Part shown: positions 31,101-37,570 of the stretch, piece by piece
How positions within the stretch are numbered: the stretch's first letter is position 1
Layout: each line of letters starts with the position of its first letter
From: an uncultured Treponema sp.
GTDB taxonomy: Bacteria; Spirochaetota; Spirochaetia; Treponematales; Treponemataceae
Direction: 5' to 3'
NCBI GenBank assembly: GCA_946410085.1
Contig: CAMJZA010000032.1
Span: 1 to 37,818 of the forward strand
DNA length: 37,818 nucleotides
Made by a program: the position numbers and the translations under genes
The notes under the pieces: generated by a model
Told to the model about the DNA's origin: nothing
The model's database searches: none
What the model saw: the letters and a program-made list of their open reading frames with translations, nothing else

Positions 31101-31271
31101 GCTCCCAAGGACATTGCGGAAATCAAGAAGGCACTTTCATTCTTTGAACAGGCAAAAGCCTGCTTCCCGGATGACAAGTCTTCCGACACTTTCATAGACC
31201 GCTGCAATGACTACATTGCAAACGGTCTGCCGGAACTGTGGGACGGCGTGTACGTCATGAAGAGCAAGTAA
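28191..31271 (+). CDS. CHASE2-domain class III adenylate/guanylate cyclase
   Basis: 1026-aa membrane receptor-cyclase. A Lys-rich N-terminus (1-40) precedes a transmembrane helix (about 43-63) and a large extracytoplasmic CHASE2 domain (about 70-615; DEILLIDIDDLSIDDVGVWPWSR and IVFDIEYL are typical). Three transmembrane helices (about 625-705) lead to the class III catalytic domain. Metal-binding Asp748 (ALFSDVKSFSG) and Asp800 (KYVGDEIVSFFG) are present, as is Lys796, the residue that favours ATP; LNYTIMGNNVNLASRLE is the second conserved block. It probably makes cAMP in response to an envelope signal. Start is TTG 28191 with GGAG 6 bases before. It is divergent from the FecR/barrel cluster, a partnership seen in other spirochaetes. 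Confidence 0.93.
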   Translation: MKKEEKKKKVKSEKPANKKKKKVKSALSKVSSGNKGFFQKRMDLFVPFIIGAVCVLLAVWNVFERFEFRVYDMELNAGRPIETADEILLIDIDDLSIDDVGVWPWSRDIVGDILIRMKEFGATDIVFDIEYLQKSGMALVSNADSLVNESLETARQNLGSLMGQFADAASSGMYSPEELAEISSQMGEYVGASLEGVREATASIARDNDEYLARALQFFGNSWMTVNVGMSYDLDTPDSLPDSEVNEEYRQFIDARNWAADHLLLTDLLNDPDGFIEAGNQASMLEQQSYRGFYPARYVFLKAAKGAGATNVIVDSDGSRRRIELFHHLDPAKKFFWVKEGETWQPHEADKDYYVGQLALRPLLNYLDVQSVERRQYSCILRGAKLPSRDKRVDIRIPLDDKGRMLVNWSHELYDKSFKEHVSAAYVYELDRAEERISQNLSNVTRIRMTDEEGWDLPYYTAASEILEEYRQIGEMKSAMLHSCQGYGDDGSPIGGGIAAEDYDNYFALRQDFYGKVGQYVDAGFKDGVLSLLASLDDGSNSDSIRELSDEMGAAFDGLATDYKTFMSYYEGLAAKFKGSFCFIGNTATSSTDLGVTPFERRYPNLGTHANVMNTILQQDFITPLPVWLGLGFAFICAFLISFYNRNKSNGRKNVYGLFYIMLPIAVMIALMYFFRIYIPLFLPSLFLLVTYIVQAIINFIAVSRDRNTLRRGFDAYVSPEVVSQIVKDPSHLSLGGANKNITALFSDVKSFSGFTEMINNEEGEENGAVRLVEILNVYLGLLSDAIMDNRGTIDKYVGDEIVSFFGAPIDDEYNAFNACVAGIRMKQAEDVYNQKHFYTDHDIPAPLLSRVGLNTGYMVVGNMGTEKKLNYTIMGNNVNLASRLEGTNKAYGSWIMCSESTWNAADKGEKQGLLLSRCFDCVQVINVKKPVQLYNILGLKSELPAEQIEAAQIFNEGMRLYLNGRDTPEAPKDIAEIKKALSFFEQAKACFPDDKSSDTFIDRCNDYIANGLPELWDGVYVMKSK

Positions 31272-31280
31272 GGGTTCCGG

Positions 31281-32234
31281 ATGCGCTACCTGGTCCGCAA
31301 GTCTGCCATACTGCTTTTAACCCTCTTTCTCGTATCGCTTGCGGTCTTCTTCGCATTCCACGTGATTCCCGGGGACAGTGCAATGCTGATCCTCGGCACG
31401 GAGGCGAGCGAAGAAAGCCTTGCCGCCCTCAGGCACGAGATGGGGACGGACCGGGGGCTCTTTGCCCAGTATACCGGCTGGCTCGGCGGCATTTTCCGGG
31501 GGGATTTCGGCGTTTCGCTCAAGTACTCCCGGAGCGTCGCCGACCTGCTGGGGTCCCGTATCCTCCTGACGTCCCTGCTGGGGCTCATGGCGTTCCTGCT
31601 GGTCTTCCTTGCGGGCATTCCCCTGGGCCTGCTTGCGGGGCGGGTCCGCCACCCCCTTGCCAGGGCTGCAGTCGGGGCTTTTTCGGTACTCGGCATTTCG
31701 CTGCCGGGATTTTTTCTTTCCCTGCTTTTAATCTGGGTTTTCGGCCTCGTTTTAAAGTGCTTTACGCCGGGAAATTACGTGAGTCTGAGCGAGGATGCGG
31801 GTGCCTTTTTCCGCTTCATGCTGTTCCCCGCCGTCGCCGTCGCCCTCCCGCAGATTGCCGTCCTGGCAAAGTACCTGGCAGCGTCGGTACGGGAAGAAAG
31901 CGCTGCGCCCTACGTGAAGGCGGCACGGAGCAGGGGCTGCAGTCCTTTCCGGCTTTTGACCTGCCACATTTTCAAGAACGCCGTTGTTTCCGTCGTGCCC
32001 CTGCTCGGCATGATAGCGGGCAGCATATTCTCGGGGAGCATCATCGTGGAACAGGTCTTCGGCATCTCCGGGGTGGGCCGCCTGCTTATTTCCGCCGTCA
32101 GCTACCGGGACTTTCCCCTTGCCCAGACAATCGTGCTCTACATTGCCGCCCTCGTCGTCATCGTCAACTTTTTCGTTGACCTTGTGGTCCAGTGGCTGGA
32201 TCCCCGCATCCGCCTGGATGCCTCCAGCCAGTAG
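31281..32234 (+). CDS. Orphan OppB/DppB-type ABC permease
   Basis: 317-aa inner-membrane permease of the peptide/nickel family: short N-terminal helix with MRYLVRKSAILLLTLFLVS, the periplasmic MIPGD-like stretch (HVIPGDSA), and about six helices; the EAA-type loop is seen at YVKAARSRGCSPFRLL and the terminal VEQVFGISGVGRLLISAVSYRDFPLAQ motif is characteristic of DppB/OppB. ATG 31281 lies 9 bp after the cyclase stop with AAGGG before it, so it is cotranscribed with the cyclase. The expected partners (a C-type permease, ATPases, a binding protein) are absent; tandem repeats and aspartokinase follow instead. Confidence 0.9.
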   Translation: MRYLVRKSAILLLTLFLVSLAVFFAFHVIPGDSAMLILGTEASEESLAALRHEMGTDRGLFAQYTGWLGGIFRGDFGVSLKYSRSVADLLGSRILLTSLLGLMAFLLVFLAGIPLGLLAGRVRHPLARAAVGAFSVLGISLPGFFLSLLLIWVFGLVLKCFTPGNYVSLSEDAGAFFRFMLFPAVAVALPQIAVLAKYLAASVREESAAPYVKAARSRGCSPFRLLTCHIFKNAVVSVVPLLGMIAGSIFSGSIIVEQVFGISGVGRLLISAVSYRDFPLAQTIVLYIAALVVIVNFFVDLVVQWLDPRIRLDASSQ

Positions 32235-32242
32235 GCTCTCAC

Positions 32243-32410
32243 GGGCGCATGAGAGACGTCTCGCGGACGAGAGAGAGACGTCATGCGGGCGCATGAGAAA
32301 CGTCACCCGGACGCGTGCGAAACGTCACCCGGACGCGTGAGAGACGCCACGCGGACGCGTGAGAGACGTCACCTGGGTGCGTGGGAAGTGTCACCCGGAC
32401 GCGTGAAAAG
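32243..32410. repeat. 22-bp tandem repeat array, 7.6 copies
   Basis: Seven full units begin at 32243, 32265, 32287, 32309, 32331, 32353 and 32375, and a partial eighth at 32397. Consensus about GGACGCGTGAGAGACGTCACCC (given here as GGACGCGTG + AGAGACGTCACCC). Units differ by a few bases. Each has an internal dyad GTGA...TCAC. There are no spacers, so it is not a CRISPR array. The period is not a multiple of three. It ends 38 bp before the lysC promoter. Confidence 0.92.
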
Positions 32411-32447
32411 CCTGTTGCCCGTGGATGTCCCCGGAATCAAAGCGTGC

Positions 32448-32476
32448 TTGTTTAACCCTGTCCGATTCGCTATAAT
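32448..32476 (+). promoter_or_regulatory. lysC promoter, near-leaderless layout
   Basis: TTGTTT (32448-32453), exactly 17 bp, consensus TATAAT (32471-32476). ATG 32487 follows ten bases after the -10, so the predicted mRNA has only a few untranslated bases; a second in-frame ATG is at 32496. Confidence 0.75.
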
Positions 32477-32486
32477 CGATGGCATT

Positions 32487-33812
32487 ATGATAGTGATGAA
32501 ATTCGGCGGTTCTTCCGTTGCCAACGCAGAGCGGATCCGCCATGTAGCCAAAATCATTCAGGCATATACAGAACAGAGGCCCGTCGTCGTCCTGAGCGCG
32601 ATGGGCGACACGACCGACTACCTGCTCGAAGCCGCCGATCTGGCCGTGCAGGGAACGGTCGACATCGGGAATGTTGAAAAGCTCCACCTGGATACGGCCC
32701 GCGACTTGGGGGTAGACGTCCCCGCCATTCAGGAACTGCTGGGCGAGCTCAAGACCCTCCTTACCGGCATTTCGATGCTGCGCGAGCTGACGAAGCGGAC
32801 GCGGGACTACCTGGTTTCTTTCGGCGAGCGGATGAGCGTGCGCATGATGGCGGCCTACCTGGCAAAGGAAGGAACTGCCGCACAGTTCTACGATGCCTGG
32901 GACATCGGCATGGTCAGCGACTCGAACTACATGGCTGCGGAACTGCTCGATGACGTATGGGAGAACATTCCGAAGGCGCTTGCCGCATACAAAAACGGGG
33001 CGGAGCAGGCAATTCCGATCGTTACGGGTTTCATTGCGAAAGACAGGAAAGGCATCATAACGACCCTGGGCCGCGGTGGCAGCGACCTGAGCGCAACGAT
33101 TATCGGTGCCGCAATGGGTGCGGACGAGATTCAGACCTGGAAGGACGTTGACGGCATTATGACGAGCGACCCCCGTGTCGTGCCAGACGCCCGGCCCGTG
33201 GGAGAAGTGACCTATGAGGAAGCGCAGGAGCTTGCGATGTTCGGCGCCCAGGTCCTGCATCCCCGCAGCATGCTGCCCTGCCGCAAGACGGGAACCCCTG
33301 TCCGCGTCAAGAACAGCTACAACATCAAGAGCCCCGGCAGCATCATCGTCGAACAGCATTCCGGCACCCGCCCCCTCGTGACGGCGATAACGAGCGTCAA
33401 GCACATTACCCTGATCGACATCGAATCCAGCCGCATGCTCGGTGCAGCGGGCTTCCTTGCCCACATATTCAACCAGTTCCTCAAGTGGAACATCAGCATC
33501 GACGTCATTGCGACCTCGGAGGTCTCGGTGTCCCTGACCGTCGGCGGCAAGACCGACCTGACCGGCCTGCTTCCCGACCTGGAGCGGGTGGGGGATGTGA
33601 ACGTGAAGCAGGATAAGGCAATCGTTACGATAATCTGCGATGCTTCCCGTTCAAGCGGAACCCTTGCCCTGTCCTTTGCCGCCCTTGAAAAAGAGGGGAT
33701 AAACGTGCAGATGATAAGCCAGGGCGCGAGCAAGGTAAACATCAGCTTCATCGTCAACAATGACGAGGCCGACCGCGTCGTGAAAGTCCTGCACAGGGCA
33801 CTGTTCGGCTAG
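32487..33812 (+). CDS. lysC: Aspartate kinase
   Basis: Catalyses phosphorylation of aspartate, the first step toward lysine/diaminopimelate, threonine and methionine. 441 aa, monofunctional. Motifs: KFGGSSVAN at the start (ATP binding), FGERMSVRMMAAYL, VTGFIAKD, TLGRGGSDLSAT, TWKDVDGIMTSDPR and EAQELAMFGAQVLHPR. Two ACT domains occupy about residues 300-441, so feedback control by an amino acid is expected. The frame stays open upstream through the 22-bp repeats to 32283, but family homology starts only at MIVMKFGG, and the promoter lies within that extension, so 32487 is chosen. Followed closely by a membrane-protein gene. Confidence 0.95.
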   Translation: MIVMKFGGSSVANAERIRHVAKIIQAYTEQRPVVVLSAMGDTTDYLLEAADLAVQGTVDIGNVEKLHLDTARDLGVDVPAIQELLGELKTLLTGISMLRELTKRTRDYLVSFGERMSVRMMAAYLAKEGTAAQFYDAWDIGMVSDSNYMAAELLDDVWENIPKALAAYKNGAEQAIPIVTGFIAKDRKGIITTLGRGGSDLSATIIGAAMGADEIQTWKDVDGIMTSDPRVVPDARPVGEVTYEEAQELAMFGAQVLHPRSMLPCRKTGTPVRVKNSYNIKSPGSIIVEQHSGTRPLVTAITSVKHITLIDIESSRMLGAAGFLAHIFNQFLKWNISIDVIATSEVSVSLTVGGKTDLTGLLPDLERVGDVNVKQDKAIVTIICDASRSSGTLALSFAALEKEGINVQMISQGASKVNISFIVNNDEADRVVKVLHRALFG

Positions 33813-33868
33813 GGATGCGTCGGGAGGTCCTGCGTTCCCTGCGTGCGTGCTGCACGGGGAAGATCAGT

Positions 33869-35881
33869 ATGTCTGCATGCAAACGGGCGGTACCCGACTG
33901 TCTGGCTGCCGTCCTTATCATAGCGCTTGAACTTTTGTTTTTCCGTAATGTCATCGGAAATGACGGACTGTTCGGTGACAGCAGGGACGGGCGGCTGACG
34001 ATGCTCCTGACGGAACACTGGTTCCGCTTCTTGACCGGAAAAGAAGGTTTTGCGGATCTTGCCATGTTCTATCCGAACAGGAATGTTGCCGGATATACGG
34101 ACATGTTTCTGGGCTACGGCATCGTACACAGCATTCTGCGTTTTCTGTCGTTCGACGTGTACCTGTCATACAAGATGACCCTTATAGCCCTTCATGTGTC
34201 CGGCTCCTTCACCCTCTATTACCTGCTCCGCCGGAAGCTCGACACGGGCATTGTATGGGCCCTGTTCGGGGTAACCGCTTTCTCTTATTCGACCACATTC
34301 GCCAGGGCTGCGGCGGTGCATACCCAGCTGTTCGGCATGAGCATGCTTCCCTTTCTTGCGGTCCAGCTCGTGGATGTCCTGCAGGGCTTCTCCGACCGGC
34401 GGCGGAGGAACAGGGCTATATGCGTGTTCATCGCCTTTTTTGTCCTGCTCATGTACACATCCTGGTATGTCGCCTTCTTCACCGCCATCTTCATGCTCGT
34501 CTTGATCGTGACCTGGTTCTTGACCGGTGAGCCGGGACCTAAGGCCGCGTTGCGAGACCTGCGTTCCGTCGCTGTGACGCTGGGTTTTGATATCGTGAAG
34601 TTCCTGATGCTGGGGATTGTCCTGCTTGTTCCGTTCGCACTGATTTACCTCCCTGTCATGCGGAATAGTGGCGGCTACGACTGGGGCGAGGCCTTTTCCT
34701 ATTCTCCGGAGTTCGCTGACATACTGAATGTTGGGGACTCGAACCTTTTCCTGGGCCGCCTTATCCGCAAGCTGCACATGGACGGGCGGGACGAGCTGGA
34801 GGAGGGAATGAGCGTCGTCCTGTTTGCCGCCTATATCCTTGCCCTCCGCTTTTTCCTGCGGAAGGGGCGGGAGGAGAAGGGGAGGGGCGCTCTGTTCCTG
34901 TCCGCGCTCGCCATCGCATGTGCCGTCTGCCTTGTCCTGCCGATGCGGATGAGCGGCATGGGCCTGTCCTTCTGGCGCTACCTTGTCTGGAAGCTGATTC
35001 CCGGCGGCAAGTCCGTCCGCGCGGTGGCGAGGTTCCTGTTTTTCCTGAGTTTCCCCATATCGGTTACCGCTGCGGTCTACGGGGGGCAGAAGCTGAAGCG
35101 GAGCAGGCGTCCCCGGCTTGCTGCAGCATTTTCCGCCGCCCTCCTGTCCCTGCTCCTTCTGACGCAAATCCGGCGCGGGGGAGTTTACAGTGCCTGGAAT
35201 GCCGGTACACAGCGGGCTTTCGTTGCGTCCGTGCAGGATGTCCCGTCTTCCTGCACGGCTTTTTATGTTACCGATTCCGGAAACAGGATGCGGGCGGCGG
35301 AGCTGGATCAGCTGGACGCCTTTGAGCTTGCTTCCTGCCTGAATGTGCCGACCTTGAACGGATACTCCGGCGGGATGCCGGAAGGATGGGGAAAGCTGTG
35401 GGTTATAGCGGGCGAAGACTATCTTCCCGGCATTGCCTTTCTGGCAGCCAGGGAGGGGCTTGATAACGTCTGGGGGCTGGATCTTGCGACCGGCAGCTGG
35501 AGCAGGCCGCCCCGCACATCAGAGCTGATGAAGAAAGAACGCTCGTGGAACTTTAACGGCACGCATATTGTCTCGGATGGCTATGAGGCCGCCGGCAGAC
35601 GCTACCTGAATCCTCAGGGAATGAGTGAAGGTCCCTACTGGACGGTGTTTCCCGGGAATTACAGGGTGACTATACAAGGGGAAAATCTGGACGGAATGGA
35701 AATCAACGTCAACTCCGGGGCAGGGAAGACCCGCTATCCGTTTACGAGCGAGCTTTCCGAAGGGCAGGTTCAGATCCGCTTTTCCGTCCGGGAAGCCGTT
35801 CCCGACCTGGAGGTCTTCATTAAGAATGTGTCGGACCGGCAGATGTGCTTCTCGTCTTTTGTCCTCGTCATGGAAGACTAA
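33869..35881 (+). CDS. Polytopic membrane protein, GT-C glycosyltransferase-like
   Basis: 670 aa from ATG 33869, chosen over 33815 because GGGGAAG stands 6 bases before it and it starts just ahead of the first hydrophobic helix. About ten hydrophobic helices fill residues 10-440; the first extracytoplasmic loop contains GLFGDSRDGRL, an acidic pattern like the Asp-based catalytic loop of GT-C enzymes that use lipid-linked sugars. The last 230 residues are a soluble, probably periplasmic, domain. YfhO-like glycosyltransferases are the closest general resemblance I can name. It follows lysC within 60 bp and ends at a strong terminator. The acceptor could be a glycolipid or flagellin; not determined. 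Confidence 0.75.
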   Translation: MSACKRAVPDCLAAVLIIALELLFFRNVIGNDGLFGDSRDGRLTMLLTEHWFRFLTGKEGFADLAMFYPNRNVAGYTDMFLGYGIVHSILRFLSFDVYLSYKMTLIALHVSGSFTLYYLLRRKLDTGIVWALFGVTAFSYSTTFARAAAVHTQLFGMSMLPFLAVQLVDVLQGFSDRRRRNRAICVFIAFFVLLMYTSWYVAFFTAIFMLVLIVTWFLTGEPGPKAALRDLRSVAVTLGFDIVKFLMLGIVLLVPFALIYLPVMRNSGGYDWGEAFSYSPEFADILNVGDSNLFLGRLIRKLHMDGRDELEEGMSVVLFAAYILALRFFLRKGREEKGRGALFLSALAIACAVCLVLPMRMSGMGLSFWRYLVWKLIPGGKSVRAVARFLFFLSFPISVTAAVYGGQKLKRSRRPRLAAAFSAALLSLLLLTQIRRGGVYSAWNAGTQRAFVASVQDVPSSCTAFYVTDSGNRMRAAELDQLDAFELASCLNVPTLNGYSGGMPEGWGKLWVIAGEDYLPGIAFLAAREGLDNVWGLDLATGSWSRPPRTSELMKKERSWNFNGTHIVSDGYEAAGRRYLNPQGMSEGPYWTVFPGNYRVTIQGENLDGMEINVNSGAGKTRYPFTSELSEGQVQIRFSVREAVPDLEVFIKNVSDRQMCFSSFVLVMED

Positions 35882-35907
35882 GACGAGGCAGGCTTATCTG
35901 GAATTCA

Positions 35908-35946
35908 AAAGGGGCAGAAGCGTCCGGTTTCTGCCCCTTTTTTGTG
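35908..35946 (+). terminator. Bidirectional terminator between the GT-C-like and rubrerythrin genes
   Basis: AAAGGGGCAGAA (35908-35919) pairs perfectly with TTCTGCCCCTTT (35929-35940), followed by more T. On the minus strand the A-tract gives a T-run, serving rubrerythrin as well. Confidence 0.92.
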
Positions 35947-35966
35947 TGGATGATTTTACTGGAATC

Positions 35967-36506
35967 TTACTCGAAGCTGACGTCCGTCACCTGGAAGTAG
36001 GCTTTCGGGTGTGCGCAGACCGGGCAGACTTCCGGGGCCTTCGTACCGACGACGATGTGCCCGCAGTTGCGGCATTCCCAGACCTTGACCTCGCTCTTCT
36101 CGAAGACCTTTGCGGTTTCAACGTTTTCAAGCAGCTTGCGGTAGCGCTCCTCGTGGCGCTTTTCTATCTTGGCGACCCCGCGGAACTTGGCGGCGAGCGC
36201 CTTGAAGCCTTCTTCTTCGGCAGTCTTTGCAAAGCCCTCGTACATGTCGGTCCACTCAAAGTTCTCTCCGTCAGCGGCGGCTGCGAGGTTTGCCTTGGTA
36301 TCGCCGATGCCTTCAAGCTCCTTGAACCACATCTTGGCATGTTCTTTCTCGTTTTCTGCCGTGTGCAGGAAGATGTCGGCAATCTGCTCGTAACCTTCCT
36401 TCTTGGCGACCGAAGCGAAGTAAGTGTACTTGTTGCGGGCCTGGCTTTCTCCGGCGAAGGCAGCCTGCAGGTTCTTTTCCGTCTGGGTTCCAGCGTATTT
36501 GCTCAT
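35967..36506 (-). CDS. rbr: Rubrerythrin
   Basis: Non-haem iron peroxidase that removes hydrogen peroxide in anaerobes, with electrons from rubredoxin and NAD(P)H. 179 aa. The ferritin-like diiron domain (1-135) has [28 protein letters not shown] and [12 protein letters not shown], providing the E-x-x-H ligands. A C-terminal rubredoxin-like domain holds two Cys pairs (CRNCG and [11 protein letters not shown]). ATG 36506 has AAGGAGAAC upstream. Transcribed alone; a dyad in the leader may be a control site. Fits a strict anaerobe needing peroxide defence. Confidence 0.96.
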   Translation of the reverse strand: MSKYAGTQTEKNLQAAFAGESQARNKYTYFASVAKKEGYEQIADIFLHTAENEKEHAKMWFKELEGIGDTKANLAAAADGENFEWTDMYEGFAKTAEEEGFKALAAKFRGVAKIEKRHEERYRKLLENVETAKVFEKSEVKVWECRNCGHIVVGTKAPEVCPVCAHPKAYFQVTDVSFE

Positions 36507-36523
36507 ACTTGTTCTCCTTGTGC

Positions 36524-36540
36524 GTCTACTGAGTATAGAC
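36524..36540. promoter_or_regulatory. Dyad in the rubrerythrin leader
   Basis: GTCTA (36524-36528), 7 bp, TAGAC (36536-36540). A further TAGTCTA copy lies upstream on the minus strand near 36560. Could be an operator for a peroxide- or iron-sensing repressor; it does not match a PerR box that I can recite with confidence. Confidence 0.35.
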
Positions 36541-36557
36541 TCGTTACCACGGAATTT

Positions 36558-36586
36558 AGACTACCTGCCCCCTCTGATAATGTCAA
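36558..36586 (-). promoter_or_regulatory. Rubrerythrin promoter
   Basis: Minus-strand TTGACA (36586-36581), 17 bp, TAGTCT (36563-36558). A second possible -10, TATACT, lies at 36537-36532 without a -35. Confidence 0.5.
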
Positions 36587-36638
36587 GGGGCTGGCGGCCG
36601 CCCCGGGCCGACGGCATTTCTGGTGTGCGCACTGCGCA

Positions 36639-36667
36639 TTGCATTTCCATCCCCGTTGCGCTATGAT
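36639..36667 (+). promoter_or_regulatory. Promoter of the ABC-ATPase gene, leaderless layout
   Basis: TTGCAT (36639-36644), 17 bp, TATGAT (36662-36667); ATG 36674 starts six bases later. The perfect palindrome GTGCGCAC lies 6 bp or so upstream of the -35. Confidence 0.5.
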
Positions 36668-36673
36668 GGGGAC

Positions 36674-37570
36674 ATGGACTGCATTGAATTCGACGATGTT
36701 TCGTTTGCCTACCCGCCCGTGGAAGGCGATCTGGATGCGGAGGGACGGCAGATTGTTCCTGCCCCGGTGTTTGACCATTTTACGGGGGCCGTTCCTTCCG
36801 GGAGCGACGGCGCAGCTGCCGGATCTGCCGGTGCTGCGGGTTCCCTGACCAGTCTTATCGGCCCGAACGGTTCAGGCAAGTCCACCTTCATGCTGCTGGC
36901 GTCCGGCCGTCTCCTGCCCCAGTCAGGCTGCTGCCGCCTCTTCGGACAGGATGTTGCCCGCCTGGGCGGGGAACAGAAGAACCTGCTGGCTTCGGTCATC
37001 TACCAGAACATGGAATTCGAGAGCGACGAGGCGGTGGACAGACTGCTCTCGTTTGTGTATTCCGCCGGTGCCCTCAAGGGGAAGGCTGCAGGCATCCGTG
37101 CACCGTCCCGTGACCTCCTTGCCGAACTGATCGATGTCCTTGAACTTGAAAAGGTCATGGACCGGGGACTGCGGCAGCTGAGCAAGGGCGAAATCCAGCG
37201 GGTCCTGCTTGCCTTTTCCCTGCTCTACGGCAGTGCCTCGGTCTTTATGGACGAGCCGCTGTTTGCGATGGAAGACGCCCAGAAGGATCGTGCACTTGCC
37301 TACCTCCGTGAATATGCGGTAAAAACCGGGACGGCCCTCTTTGTTTCCATGCACGAACTTGACCTGAGCCGCCGCCACGCGGACAAGGTGCTGCTCTTTC
37401 ACCCGGACCGGACGATAGACTACGGAACACCTGACGAGGTGATGACGGACGAAGGGCTTGAGAAAGCCTACGGTGTTCCGGTTTCCCTGCTCAAGAAGCA
37501 GGAGGACATGACGCGCGAGGAACTGAAGGCTGCAGCCGATGCGATACTGAAGGTGCAGGCAAATGCGTAA
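36674..37570 (+). CDS. ABC transporter ATP-binding protein (iron-complex/cobalamin-like)
   Basis: 298-aa ATPase subunit. Motifs: Walker A GPNGSGKST, signature LSKGEIQR (variant of LSGGQ), Walker B SVFMDEP and switch His in FVSMHELD. The pattern 'SHDLD/HELDLSRRHADKVLLF' is like FecE/FhuC and BtuD-type importers. ATG 36674 is preferred to 36623 since MDCIEFDDVSFAYPP is the canonical start and the promoter overlaps the longer form. Between the first strands and Walker A there is a low-complexity Ala/Gly/Ser insert (about residues 38-56). No permease or binding protein is adjacent. Its end overlaps the next gene by 8 bp. Confidence 0.87.
   Translation: MDCIEFDDVSFAYPPVEGDLDAEGRQIVPAPVFDHFTGAVPSGSDGAAAGSAGAAGSLTSLIGPNGSGKSTFMLLASGRLLPQSGCCRLFGQDVARLGGEQKNLLASVIYQNMEFESDEAVDRLLSFVYSAGALKGKAAGIRAPSRDLLAELIDVLELEKVMDRGLRQLSKGEIQRVLLAFSLLYGSASVFMDEPLFAMEDAQKDRALAYLREYAVKTGTALFVSMHELDLSRRHADKVLLFHPDRTIDYGTPDEVMTDEGLEKAYGVPVSLLKKQEDMTREELKAAADAILKVQANA

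Noticed and set aside
32243..32410. CRISPR array
   Set aside because: Units are contiguous 22-mers with no spacers and no cas genes nearby.
32283..32486. In-frame extension of aspartokinase through the 22-bp repeats
   Set aside because: The repeat period is not a multiple of three, the peptide is Arg/His-rich without family homology, and a near-consensus promoter lies inside it.
32391..33464. Long minus-strand ORF (357 codons) opposite lysC
   Set aside because: Shadow of the lysC coding frame in GC-rich DNA; composition is His/Arg-rich with no motif and no ribosome-binding site.
34166..35167. Minus-strand ORF (333 codons) opposite the GT-C-like gene
   Set aside because: Gln/His/Arg-rich shadow of a hydrophobic gene; no recognisable domain.
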